Shown here: piece by piece, positions 41,738 to 50,141 of the stretch
Position numbering within the stretch: position 1 is the first letter of the stretch
Layout of the letters: every line of letters begins with the position of its first letter
Source: DATKGL01 sp035510455
GTDB taxonomy: Bacteria > Patescibacteriota > Saccharimonadia > Saccharimonadales > UBA4665
Length of the DNA stretch: 64,000 bases
NCBI GenBank assembly: GCA_035510455.1
Contig: DATKHB010000003.1
Span: 93,666 to 157,665, forward strand
Reading direction: 5' to 3'
Made by a program: the position numbers and the translations under genes
Notes under the pieces: model-generated
The model's database searches: none
Told to the model about the DNA's origin: nothing
Seen by the model: only the letters and a program-made list of their open reading frames with translations

Positions 41738-42397
41738 ATGGTGAAGATATATCCGAATAAACCGTTGTTTGTGATGCTCTATGGGTATCCTGGGTCTGGC
41801 AAAACTTTCTTCGCCAGACAGCTCTGTGAAGAATTGCAATCGGCCCACGTCCAGGGCGAACGCATACGCCACGAGTTATTTGAAACACCACGCTATGATA
41901 AGCAAGAGAACAGTATCGTAAGTCACCTTATGGACTACATGACCGAGCAATTCTTATCGACTAAAACATCAGTAGTCTATGACGTAAACGTTATGAGAAC
42001 GTCCCAGCGCCGAACGCTCAAAGATATTGCCAGAAAGTCGGGCGTTGAACCAATTTTGGTTTGGTTCCAGATAGATATTGAATCAGCATTCACTAGAGTA
42101 GCCCGTCGAGATCGCCGCCGCGCCGATGATAAATACGCCATGCCACTAGATCGAACCACGTACGACAGCATTATAAATAACATGCAAAACCCCACAAAAG
42201 ATGAATCACCCGTTGTGGTTAGCGGTAAACACACGTTCAATACCCAGCTGAGCAGTTTTACCAAGAAGCTCCGAGAAACCGGGCTAGTTACTACTGATTT
42301 TAGCTCTAGTAAAGTTAAGCCGGAGCTAGTGAACCTTATTCCTAACCATCTTGGCGGGCGCGTAGATCTCAGCAGGCGAAATATCGTAATTCGTTAG
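41738..42397 (+). CDS. P-loop kinase of the AAA_33 / zeta-like type
   Basis: 219 residues. Walker A GYPGSGKT at 16-23, an E/R-rich lid segment (RVARRDRRRADDKYAM), and VVYDVNVMRTSQRRTLKDIA resemble small-molecule or polynucleotide kinases of the AAA_33 family. Zeta-toxin relation is possible, but no antitoxin gene is adjacent. Substrate unknown. Confidence 0.75.
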   Translation: MVKIYPNKPLFVMLYGYPGSGKTFFARQLCEELQSAHVQGERIRHELFETPRYDKQENSIVSHLMDYMTEQFLSTKTSVVYDVNVMRTSQRRTLKDIARKSGVEPILVWFQIDIESAFTRVARRDRRRADDKYAMPLDRTTYDSIINNMQNPTKDESPVVVSGKHTFNTQLSSFTKKLRETGLVTTDFSSSKVKPELVNLIPNHLGGRVDLSRRNIVIR

Positions 42398-42415
42398 TCA
42401 ATCAAAAAAAACTAA

Positions 42416-43144
42416 ATGGCCGTAAAACGTTTTAACATAGATGGGCTCGGCGTTGTAAGTGTTTACAAACGAAAAGGTACTAAGTCGTTAAAACTAAGCA
42501 TTTCTCATAGAGGCGAAATAAGAGTCGTAATCCCCAATTGGATACCATATAAAACGGCCGTAAACTTTGCGAAGTCTAAGAATGATTGGATCGGTTCGCA
42601 ACGAAGCGAAGTTCCCGAGCTAGAATTCTATAATGGTCAGGATATTGGCAGAGGGCACCGGTTACTTATTTGTAACGACAACTCGGCAAAAATTAGAACA
42701 CAAATCAAAGGAACTGAGGCTAGGATATACACCAATTCAAATAATCGACGTTCGGATGAATTTCATAAAGCGGCCTACAAGTTATGCTTAAGGGTGCTAA
42801 AAATTCAATCCAAAGAAATAGTTCTCGGCCACCTCAAGGATTTGGCCGAAGATAATAACTTCGAATATCGTGCTTTGACCGCCAGAAGCCTAAAAGCTCG
42901 TTGGGGTAGCTGCAATCAATTCAAAGATATAACAATAAATATTTTTTTGGTGCAACTACCATGGGAGCTAATAGAGTACGTGTTGTTACACGAGCTAGTT
43001 CATACCAAAGTCATGCACCACCAGGCCGACTTTTGGGAAGAACTATCAAAATACGTGTCGGATCCAAAAAGTAAACGAAAAGAGATCAAAAGATACAAAC
43101 CTGAACTTCTGCTTAAAGCTCGGACACCATTCGAGTATGTATAA
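42416..43144 (+). CDS. YgjP-like zinc metallopeptidase-domain protein
   Basis: 242 residues. N-terminal half (to about 120) typical of YgjP, then LKARWGSCNQFKDITINIFL and the HELVH zinc motif (192-196) followed by MHHQADFW, the third ligand. Proteins of this group (DUF45 / WLM-like) have peptidase folds; some have been linked to nucleotide pyrophosphatase activity. Three bases separate it from the next gene. Confidence 0.85.
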   Translation: MAVKRFNIDGLGVVSVYKRKGTKSLKLSISHRGEIRVVIPNWIPYKTAVNFAKSKNDWIGSQRSEVPELEFYNGQDIGRGHRLLICNDNSAKIRTQIKGTEARIYTNSNNRRSDEFHKAAYKLCLRVLKIQSKEIVLGHLKDLAEDNNFEYRALTARSLKARWGSCNQFKDITINIFLVQLPWELIEYVLLHELVHTKVMHHQADFWEELSKYVSDPKSKRKEIKRYKPELLLKARTPFEYV

Positions 43145-43146
43145 TA

Positions 43147-44259
43147 ATGCTTATGCCTGACAATAGGACGATAGCCGGGAACTCAGGGTTACTGGAACAC
43201 CAAAGACTAATAAGCCTGATTAATAGCATGGCTGACGCTGTAATAGCTATTGACGAGAACATAAAAATAGTAATTTATAACGCAGCCGCACTTAATATAC
43301 TAGACGTAAATGCCACAATTCAAAACGAACCGCTTGATAAATCGCTAAAGATTTTCGACAAAGACAACAAACCGGTAGATATCAACCTGATGATTTCTAA
43401 CACTAAAATCCCCACTGCGAATCGTGATTATTTGCTTCATTACAACGATGGCAGCATTATAAATCTATACCTAAGCGTAGCACCTGTTCACCAGGGCTAT
43501 GGTCAATCTGGTCAAAGGGGCTATGTGCTGGTTCTAAGAGATATTACGAAGGAGAAATCCCTAGAAGAAGAACGTGATGAATTCATCAGTGTGGTAAGTC
43601 ATGAGCTGCGGACACCGATCGCTATCGTTGAGGGCAACGTCAGCAACGCCGAAGTTATTGCTGATCAATCTGGATCAATTAGCGACATAAAAGAAGCCCT
43701 GCATTCCTCCCACGAACAAATAATCTTCTTGTCGCAGCTGATTAACGATCTGGCTACCCTGTCTAGAGCCGAACGCGGTCGGTTAACGGTTGAGATAGGC
43801 AAGTTTAATGCCCACAAGCTAATTGAAGAACTGGTTGATAATTATGATGAGCAAGCTCAAAAAGCCGGGCTTACGATTCACGCTGATATCAATTCGTCAC
43901 TAGAGCTTCTTACGTCTTCAGAGCTATATGTTAAAGAAATTCTACAAAATTTTATGACCAATGCCCTTAAATATACCCAAAAAGGCAGCGTTACAATTTC
44001 GGCTCACCCAAAAGCTAACGGTATAGAATTTGCGGTCAGTGATACTGGTATAGGAATCAGCAAGAGCGATCAGGAAAAGGTTTTCCATAAATTCTTTCGA
44101 TCCGAGGATTACCGAACGCGAGAAACGAACGGGACCGGCCTAGGTCTTTATGTGACCAAGAAATTGGCCAATCTGCTTAATGCCGACATATCCGTTAAGA
44201 GCGAGTTAAATAAGGGATCGACTTTCTCGATTTTTATTCCAAACTTGAAGCAAAAGTAA
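43147..44259 (+). CDS. cytosolic PAS-domain sensor histidine kinase
   Basis: 370 residues. PAS sensor (about 18-130, ending in RDITKEK), then HisKA with phosphorylatable His152 in VVSHELRTP, then the ATPase domain with N box NFMTNALKYT, G1 DTGIGIS and G2 GTGLGLYVTKK. No transmembrane segment, so an internal signal or a small molecule is sensed. No response regulator is adjacent; it is an orphan here. Convergent with the GT2 gene. Confidence 0.93.
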   Translation: MLMPDNRTIAGNSGLLEHQRLISLINSMADAVIAIDENIKIVIYNAAALNILDVNATIQNEPLDKSLKIFDKDNKPVDINLMISNTKIPTANRDYLLHYNDGSIINLYLSVAPVHQGYGQSGQRGYVLVLRDITKEKSLEEERDEFISVVSHELRTPIAIVEGNVSNAEVIADQSGSISDIKEALHSSHEQIIFLSQLINDLATLSRAERGRLTVEIGKFNAHKLIEELVDNYDEQAQKAGLTIHADINSSLELLTSSELYVKEILQNFMTNALKYTQKGSVTISAHPKANGIEFAVSDTGIGISKSDQEKVFHKFFRSEDYRTRETNGTGLGLYVTKKLANLLNADISVKSELNKGSTFSIFIPNLKQK

Positions 44260-44264
44260 CAAAG

Positions 44265-45785
44265 TTAGTTACGAGAAGGGCTGGGAGTGAAATGCATGGT
44301 TGGTATGCATACGTTACGTGATTTCCAGGATACTACTGACATCTCGTACTCATACATCGAAACGTGCATTAGCACCACATCAACAACGATGGCGACCGGA
44401 AATACTAAGCTAGTTACTAGGTATTTCTTTCCGAAGGCGCTTATTGTCACAACTATGTATGACGTTATGAGTAGGACGCACGTGACAGCGTTCAAGTCCC
44501 AAAAGAGATCGCCAGTACGTAGAACATCTAGCCCAATAAAAAGTAGAATAAATGGGGCAACCCACAGAATAAGTTCCATAAAACTTAAGATAAATACAAG
44601 TTGCGGTTTCTTGTGTAGCTGCGGGTACCTAACTCTTATGAATGTATTGCGCTGTTCGGATAGTTTTTTAAAATCTCTTACCCCCAGTTGACCATTACTC
44701 CTCATAAACGAGTACTTGTCTTTTTTAACAAATGTTCTGGCAAAGAAAGACTCAGGGACAATAGTCCTAGTTGCGGCATTAAATCCGCCTATTTTTTTAA
44801 GGTCATCGGTCTTACAAACCCAGCAAGTGCTAAGTACCGGCGGACGATTGAAATATCTTCTAGGCGGAGCTAATTCCCAAAAGTAACGCATAGCCTGAAT
44901 TAGCCTAATTTGGAATTTGGCATCATTGTAATCTGGCATAATACTCATCATACTTTTATCCTTTTGAAGAAGTAATTGCATTATCTTGCGTAAGCTATCC
45001 GCGCTAAATCTTACATCTACCCCGCAGAATAAAATATACTCTCCGCTGGCTTCCTGCAGCAGCTGGCTGTACGCCCAATTCTTTGCCAGCCAATGCTTTT
45101 TAGGCGGCACTCCGGGTATAAACCTGACACCGCTATGGGCGAAGGATTTAATAGTGTCTGATGTGTACTTCCCCTGAGAGCAATCATCTAAAACTATAAT
45201 TTCCAGCTTTGGATAGTCGATGGCTACTATCTCAGCCAAACAGTCTTCTAGATCACCCGTTTCATTCCTGGCCGGTATACAGATACTTAGGGTTGGTAGC
45301 TGGGAGTCGTTGACATTACTTTTTAATAGTAGCGGCTTGGTTTTTCTTATGTTTCGATAACAAGAGACTAACAGCACAAATGAGAAAATCAGCTGCAGAA
45401 GTATTAAACTTTCAACGACGCCAGTCCTGGATACGTGCGGAGACACTTCTCTAGCATAGAAAATGTATAGTCCAGTAATAAGTAGCTGAGCAGCAATTAA
45501 AGCTAGGCTCGTAGATCTAGTAGAGCTAAGGAGATAATCGTAATGCATTCTGCTTTTTCGAATTCTTAACATATTAAACAGTCTAAAAATTGTCATGGCT
45601 ATTATCAGGATCGACCAGAAGTTAAGACCATACGTTAACAGGCCGCCGATCATAAATAACATTAACAGACTAGGTATTATTACTGCTTGCCGGCGGAATT
45701 TGTTGAATATAAGAGGATCGAATATGAATATTTCTGAAATAATACTAAATACCCCAACCACCAGGATCATTTCGACAATAAGCAT
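44265..45785 (-). CDS. membrane-bound family 2 glycosyltransferase
   Basis: 506 residues. N-terminal hydrophobic helices (about 1-150), a GT2 domain with LSICIPARNETGDLEDCL and IIVLDDCSQGKYTSDT, GVDVRF as the metal DxD-like site, and 3-4 C-terminal transmembrane helices (LVFILSFMELILWVAPFILLFIG). A membrane glycosyltransferase, polymerising or adding surface sugars. The -10 TATAGT (45793-45798) is 7 nt before the ATG, a leaderless arrangement. Confidence 0.85.
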   Translation of the reverse strand: MLIVEMILVVGVFSIISEIFIFDPLIFNKFRRQAVIIPSLLMLFMIGGLLTYGLNFWSILIIAMTIFRLFNMLRIRKSRMHYDYLLSSTRSTSLALIAAQLLITGLYIFYAREVSPHVSRTGVVESLILLQLIFSFVLLVSCYRNIRKTKPLLLKSNVNDSQLPTLSICIPARNETGDLEDCLAEIVAIDYPKLEIIVLDDCSQGKYTSDTIKSFAHSGVRFIPGVPPKKHWLAKNWAYSQLLQEASGEYILFCGVDVRFSADSLRKIMQLLLQKDKSMMSIMPDYNDAKFQIRLIQAMRYFWELAPPRRYFNRPPVLSTCWVCKTDDLKKIGGFNAATRTIVPESFFARTFVKKDKYSFMRSNGQLGVRDFKKLSEQRNTFIRVRYPQLHKKPQLVFILSFMELILWVAPFILLFIGLDVLRTGDLFWDLNAVTCVLLITSYIVVTISAFGKKYLVTSLVFPVAIVVDVVLMHVSMYEYEMSVVSWKSRNVCIPTMHFTPSPSRN

Positions 45786-45823
45786 AAGTATAACTATAGC
45801 TTAATTTTGGTTTAGGTTACTAC

Positions 45824-45850
45824 TTGACCTCTTCTAGTGAATGATATAAA
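45824..45850 (+). promoter_or_regulatory. candidate secE promoter
   Basis: -35 TTGACC (45824-45829) and extended -10 TGA-TATAAA (45845-45850) with a short 15-nt spacer. Start would be around 45857, upstream of the hairpin at 45865. Confidence 0.5.
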
Positions 45851-45864
45851 CTTGACTTTGTAAG

Positions 45865-45894
45865 ACCTACACTTAGTGTAGGTTTATTTTTTTT
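45865..45894 (+). terminator. terminator hairpin in the secE leader (possible attenuator)
   Basis: Perfect 8-bp stem ACCTACAC / GTGTAGGT with a 3-nt loop, then TTATTTTTTTT. The U-tract exists only in the plus direction, so it ends transcripts running toward secE. It lies after the promoter and before the SD (AGGAG, 45895) and GTG. No upstream plus-strand gene needs a terminator here. Confidence 0.8.
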
Positions 45895-45905
45895 AGGAGA
45901 AAATT

Positions 45906-46277
45906 GTGGCAAGCGAGAGTAATCCAGAAAAGAAGCGACGTCTTAAGCCGGCGGCTGAGACGGTTAGGGAGCAGTCCGCTAGACAACGCGATGTAGACGC
46001 TACCGAAAAGAAGAGTTATAAGCAAGCCTTTTTTAAGTTCATAGGGAAAGCCACCAAACCGATTTGGATAGTTCCGTTTTGGATCGGCAGGTTTATAGTG
46101 CCCAAGTATTTCAAGGAATCTTTCAGAGAGCTTAAAAACATAACTTGGCCAACTCGACATACATCCAGGCAGTTAACTTTTGCGGTTATCATCTTCTCTG
46201 TTATATTCGCGTTTTTGGTTTCAGTTGTTGATTACGGATTAGGCAAAGTATTTAAAAGGGTATTTTTAAAGGGATGA
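45906..46277 (+). CDS. secE: preprotein translocase subunit SecE
   Basis: 123 residues; a polar N-terminal half rich in Lys/Arg, then RELKNITWPTRHTSRQLTFAV and a single C-terminal transmembrane helix (IIFSVIFAFLVSVVDYG). Forms the Sec channel with SecY. GTG start with AGGAG 6 nt upstream. The end overlaps nusG by 4 nt. Behind a possible attenuator. Confidence 0.93.
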   Translation: MASESNPEKKRRLKPAAETVREQSARQRDVDATEKKSYKQAFFKFIGKATKPIWIVPFWIGRFIVPKYFKESFRELKNITWPTRHTSRQLTFAVIIFSVIFAFLVSVVDYGLGKVFKRVFLKG

Positions 46278-46816
46278 CTAAAAGATACGACACAACCAAA
46301 CAGTGGTATGCAATCCATACGTACAGCGGTTACGAAGAAAAAGTGGCTGAGAGTATTCGTCAACGCGCCGAGAGTCTAGATATGAAGGATAAGATATTCC
46401 AGGTACTAGTTCCTAAAGAAAAAATGATTGAAGTAAAAAACGGCAAACGAAAAATTGTCGAAAAGCGGATTTTCCAAGGCTACGTGCTCGTTCAGATGAA
46501 AATGAGCGAGGATGCTTGGTATATCGTTAGAAACACACCGAGTGTGACTGGATTTGTGGGCAGTGGTTCCGAACCGACCCCTGTGGAAGTTGATGAGATT
46601 GAAAAGATCATGAAAAGAATGGGGCGAGCTGAGCCTAAACACAAGATTGATTACAATATTGGCGAAGTGGTCAATATAACAGATGGTCCGTTTAAGGGCT
46701 TTGACGGCAGCATAAACGAGATTGATCCCGCTAAGGGCAAACTCAAAGTGCTAGTTAATATGTTCGGCCGAGAAACGCCGGTAGAGCTTGATAGCTTGCA
46801 AGTAAAGCGCGTCTAG
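46274..46816 (+). CDS. nusG: transcription antitermination/termination factor NusG
   Basis: 180 residues. NGN domain (about 10-120, QWYAIHTYSGYEEKVAESI, RIFQGYVLVQMKM) and a C-terminal KOW domain (about 130-180, GEVVNITDGPFKGFDGSINEID). Overlaps secE and precedes rplK-rplA as in most bacteria. Confidence 0.97.
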   Translation: MTKRYDTTKQWYAIHTYSGYEEKVAESIRQRAESLDMKDKIFQVLVPKEKMIEVKNGKRKIVEKRIFQGYVLVQMKMSEDAWYIVRNTPSVTGFVGSGSEPTPVEVDEIEKIMKRMGRAEPKHKIDYNIGEVVNITDGPFKGFDGSINEIDPAKGKLKVLVNMFGRETPVELDSLQVKRV

Positions 46817-46836
46817 ACTTTAACAGGTTAATTTTA

Positions 46837-46842
46837 TATAAT
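46837..46842 (+). promoter_or_regulatory. -10 of a possible rplK promoter
   Basis: TATAAT with a weak -35 (TAGACT, 17-nt spacer). It ends 20 nt before the rplK ATG; no Shine-Dalgarno is visible between. Confidence 0.45.
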
Positions 46843-46862
46843 AATTAAATAATTTACTAAAA

Positions 46863-47291
46863 ATGGCAAAGCAAGTTAAAGCAAATCTAAAGATGAAATT
46901 GCGCGGCGGCCAAGCCAGTGCGGCTCCGCCTGTTGGTAGCATTCTGGGTCAGTACGGTGTCAATATGATGGACTTTATTGGACCATTTAACGAAAAAACC
47001 AAAGACCAAATGGGCAAGGACCTAACGGTTCATATCACTGTTTATGACGACAGGACTATGAATTGGAGAGTTGTAGGTACGCCGACGGATGATTTAATCA
47101 GAGCTAGCCTCAAGATCGATAAGGGATCGGGCAGACCAAATAGTGAAAAAATTGACAAGAAGTTGACCCAAGAACAACTTACCGAGATTGCCAAGACAAA
47201 GGCGAACGACATGAACACCGAAGACATTGACGGGATCAAGAAGATGGTAGCTGGAACAGCTCGTAGTATGGGCGTAGAAGTTGAATCGTAA
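46863..47291 (+). CDS. rplK: 50S ribosomal protein L11
   Basis: 142 residues, exactly the usual size. Proline-rich turn GGQASAAPPVGSILGQYGVN, KDQMGKDLTVHITVYDDRTM, and MNTEDIDGIKKMVAGTARSMGVEV are diagnostic. Base of the L7/L12 stalk and thiostrepton site. Confidence 0.97.
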   Translation: MAKQVKANLKMKLRGGQASAAPPVGSILGQYGVNMMDFIGPFNEKTKDQMGKDLTVHITVYDDRTMNWRVVGTPTDDLIRASLKIDKGSGRPNSEKIDKKLTQEQLTEIAKTKANDMNTEDIDGIKKMVAGTARSMGVEVES

Positions 47292-47306
47292 ATATTAGTT
47301 TAAATT

Positions 47307-47342
47307 GTGGGAGATTAGCCAAGCGTTAGTCATTAGCACCAC
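47307..47342 (+). promoter_or_regulatory. candidate L1 autoregulatory site before rplA
   Basis: A stem GTGG / CCAC encloses an inner helix GATTAG / TTAGTC with loop CCAAGCG and an asymmetric bulge. GUGGGAG matches the L1-binding region of 23S rRNA as I recall it. L1 represses its own operon in several bacteria. It sits 14 nt before the rplA ATG. Confidence 0.4.
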
Positions 47343-47355
47343 GAGAGGGAAACCT

Positions 47356-48291
47356 ATGGTAACTAAGAAAACTACCGAGAAGAAGCCTAAAGTAGAAGAA
47401 AAAAAGGAAACGGCCGTTCAGGAGACCGACAAAAAGGCAAATGGCGAAAAAGTAGCTAGCGATAAGGACGCTACCGCTAAAGCCGGCAAGCGAAGCCCTA
47501 AGGCTATCAAGGAAGCGGCTGAAAAAGAAGCCAAGGAAGCTAATAAGAAACTTGAAAAAGTAGAACCACCCGAGCCCAAACCCAAAAAAGTCCGATCTAA
47601 GCTGGAACGACGGAGCAAAAAGTACCGTCAAGTGTATTCACAGATAGACAAACAGAAAATTTACAAACTTGATGAAGCATTAGACTTAGCCGTTAAAACT
47701 AGTACAACCAAGTTTGATTCAAGCGTGGAGATCCACGTTCGGTTAAAGCTAGACCCCAGGCAGGCCGATCAAAACATTCGAGATACGGTACTATTACCAG
47801 CGGGATCCGGAAAACAAGTTAAAATAGCGGTGTTTGCCGACGTAAGTCAGAAAGATCAGTTAAAAAAGCTTGGCGCCGATATAGTTGGCGAGGATGAAAT
47901 AATTAAGTCGATTGACAAGAATCAGATCGACTTCGACGTTCTACTTACCACACCGAATCTTATGCCTAAACTTGGCAAGTACGCAAAAGTGCTTGGACCA
48001 CGTGGCTTGATGCCAAATCCTAAAAGCGGTTCAATTACCACGGACCTAGGAAAGGCCATAAAAGAACTGAAACTCGGTAAAATTGAATATCGAGTAGATA
48101 GTACAGGGATCATTCATCTCAACATCGGCAAAGTAAGTTTTGGAGCCGCTAAACTGGTCGAGAACGCCACTGCAATTCTAACCAGTATCCGAAGTAATAA
48201 GCCATCTAGCGTTAAGGGCATATACGTCAGATCGATATACACGACCACTAGTATGGGGCCATCAATTGCTATCGAAACCAGCTCTTTGTAA
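47356..48291 (+). CDS. rplA: 50S ribosomal protein L1 with long N-terminal tail
   Basis: 311 residues, about 80 more than usual, because of a Lys/Glu/Ala-rich N-terminal extension (to around residue 75) before the core begins SKLERRSKKYRQVYSQID. Core motifs are LPAGSGKQVKIAVFAD, KYAKVLGPRGLMPNPKSGSI and TDLGKAIKELKLGKIEYRVD. GAGGGA before the ATG. Convergent with the next gene. Confidence 0.95.
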   Translation: MVTKKTTEKKPKVEEKKETAVQETDKKANGEKVASDKDATAKAGKRSPKAIKEAAEKEAKEANKKLEKVEPPEPKPKKVRSKLERRSKKYRQVYSQIDKQKIYKLDEALDLAVKTSTTKFDSSVEIHVRLKLDPRQADQNIRDTVLLPAGSGKQVKIAVFADVSQKDQLKKLGADIVGEDEIIKSIDKNQIDFDVLLTTPNLMPKLGKYAKVLGPRGLMPNPKSGSITTDLGKAIKELKLGKIEYRVDSTGIIHLNIGKVSFGAAKLVENATAILTSIRSNKPSSVKGIYVRSIYTTTSMGPSIAIETSSL

Positions 48292-48295
48292 TAGA

Positions 48296-49981
48296 TTATC
48301 TCCGGGGTATTTTACTCATTGCCCTGATAAGGGCATTGGCTGTTTTAGTGAACCCCCTAATGCCGTTACGATAGGCTATATATCGGCTGCTCCATTCTGG
48401 TTCATACTTTGATTTAAATCTGTACAGTCCACTAAAAGAGTAAAATCTATCGCCGTTAGCATAGGCGAATCGAAGCGTGCTATCAATGATAGTCTGGTCC
48501 GCTTCATCCTTGTTAAGGCCCGTAAGCGGGCATAAGCCCAAATTTAATCTTCTAAAACCACTCTCCGACGCGTAATGTATGAAACCATTTAATAGATAAT
48601 CGTTAATATTGCCCGGGCTGCTGTTTGTGTGCCTCAGTAAATCAAAATTAGCTTCATGTTTATCAAAGCTCACAATCTGATTAATAAAGGCCTGGATCTC
48701 TCCGTCGGCGTCTCTAGCAACCAGAATCGGACAGATTTGCATATATTCTGGAGTAAAATAGCCCATCATGAAGCCTCTCTCGGCTCGACCAGGCTGACTT
48801 AACCATTCTTTAGAGATAATCGCCAGCCTATTGATTAAATCTGGGCTGTGAGGGGGTTTGAGAAGCTCTGTTTCATAACCTAGCTTCGTGAACCTATTAA
48901 TAATATGCCTAAAGTATTTATTCTTTTGGACGTTTTGTTTGTAATGGTCAATGTTTAAGATGGCTTCCTCGCCAATTTTTTGCAGTGTAAACTCATTTTC
49001 CCTGTACAACTTGGTGGAGTCGGGGTTTGTATGAATAAAGGCCGGCAGCCAGTCATTAACGTAACAAAATTGCTTATACTGCTCAACAAGCGGGCCAAAA
49101 GAGTGTTGGTCGCCAATCGGGTCACCTACACATAATGCCACTCCAAGATAAACGTGGAACGCTAATACAGACTTGATATCTTCTGAAAAGAAGTATGCCT
49201 TGGTTTGTGGCCATAATTTGAAGAAATCCTCGCTGTTGCCCCCGTAAAGTTCTAAGAGCTTAAGTACATGCTCGCGGTTATCGGTTTGACTCCTGAATCT
49301 AGCTCTAATGGGCTGGAACAAGGAAACTAAAGAGTATCCTAGGGCGCCCACGCTGATTATAGACAATGATCTGGTAAAAAGCCTGGCACGGAGCGTATGA
49401 GCCACCAGAGCATGCTTAGATATTAGACCGAATCTATCGATTGTATATAAGATTGCTTGCGGGAAATTAATTTCCTGTCTGAAATCATGTTTATCCATCA
49501 GCATAAAGCCGGCAACACCATAGAGCAAGGCTATTCCTAAGACAATTCCGGTGAATTTTAGCGAACGCTTAAAGCTTTGGGTGTCACTCCTGACAGTAAA
49601 ATCTTCGTGGTAATAAAGTAGTCCCCCAATTATGATCATCGGGAAGACTACACCCCTTAATAAGAACTCTATAATTTGTCGATGACCATTATCAATAGCG
49701 AAAAGCTCGATAATATTAATCAAAAGGATTAGCAAGTAAGCCGGGATGCCGAAATATAATGCTTTGCGTTTTCTCCTTAATAAAAAGAAACTAAGGTACA
49801 AAAGAGTTAGTCCTTCAATTAATGGCAGTCCGAAGATAGTTTTAGTAGCAGGATGTATGTGGTGACGTAAAATAATTTCGTCCAAAAGCGTTGCCGTTAT
49901 TAAGAGTATGCCGTTAATTGCTACGCTGAAGATCACTATAGTCAGTACTGTATTGGAGCGGTTTCTGCTTTTGTGATCCAT
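48296..49981 (-). CDS. MprF-like protein with DUF2156 lysyltransferase domain
   Basis: 561 residues. About six N-terminal transmembrane segments (1-230) are followed by a cytosolic DUF2156 domain (about 240-555): VYLGVALCVGDPIGD, LGYETELL, GGF-like GRAERGFMMGY, and LNLGLCPLTGL. This matches the synthase end of phosphatidylglycerol lysyltransferases, which add amino acids to lipids using aminoacyl-tRNA. Full MprF has a longer flippase part; this one is short. Divergent from the TMK-like gene, promoter -10 TACAAT (minus, 50001-50006). Confidence 0.82.
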   Translation of the reverse strand: MDHKSRNRSNTVLTIVIFSVAINGILLITATLLDEIILRHHIHPATKTIFGLPLIEGLTLLYLSFFLLRRKRKALYFGIPAYLLILLINIIELFAIDNGHRQIIEFLLRGVVFPMIIIGGLLYYHEDFTVRSDTQSFKRSLKFTGIVLGIALLYGVAGFMLMDKHDFRQEINFPQAILYTIDRFGLISKHALVAHTLRARLFTRSLSIISVGALGYSLVSLFQPIRARFRSQTDNREHVLKLLELYGGNSEDFFKLWPQTKAYFFSEDIKSVLAFHVYLGVALCVGDPIGDQHSFGPLVEQYKQFCYVNDWLPAFIHTNPDSTKLYRENEFTLQKIGEEAILNIDHYKQNVQKNKYFRHIINRFTKLGYETELLKPPHSPDLINRLAIISKEWLSQPGRAERGFMMGYFTPEYMQICPILVARDADGEIQAFINQIVSFDKHEANFDLLRHTNSSPGNINDYLLNGFIHYASESGFRRLNLGLCPLTGLNKDEADQTIIDSTLRFAYANGDRFYSFSGLYRFKSKYEPEWSSRYIAYRNGIRGFTKTANALIRAMSKIPRR

Positions 49982-50037
49982 GGTTTGTGTAATTATGTAT
50001 ATTGTAGCATTTGAAGTCGTCGAGGCACCGGGACAGA

Positions 50038-50049
50038 GGTTTATAAACC
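50038..50049. promoter_or_regulatory. 12-bp palindrome in divergent promoter region
   Basis: GGTTTATAAACC, perfect, midway between two divergent genes and 30 bp from both likely promoters. Possible operator; short and AT-rich, so chance is not excluded. Confidence 0.35.
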
Positions 50050-50051
50050 GC

Positions 50052-50081
50052 TTGCATCATCGATTTGACAAATTGTACAAT
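50052..50081 (+). promoter_or_regulatory. candidate promoter of the TMK-like fusion gene
   Basis: TTGCAT (50052-50057), 18-nt spacer, TACAAT (50076-50081). A TTGACA at 50065-50070 lies inside and is an alternative -35 without a good -10. Confidence 0.4.
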
Positions 50082-50141
50082 ATGACAAATAGGATAAGTC
50101 CGGGGAGACACATTTTAATGGAAGGTGCTGTTTAGATCAAC

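Noticed and set aside
41738..42397. zeta-type toxin
   Set aside because: The P-loop fits several kinase families and there is no epsilon-like antitoxin next to it.
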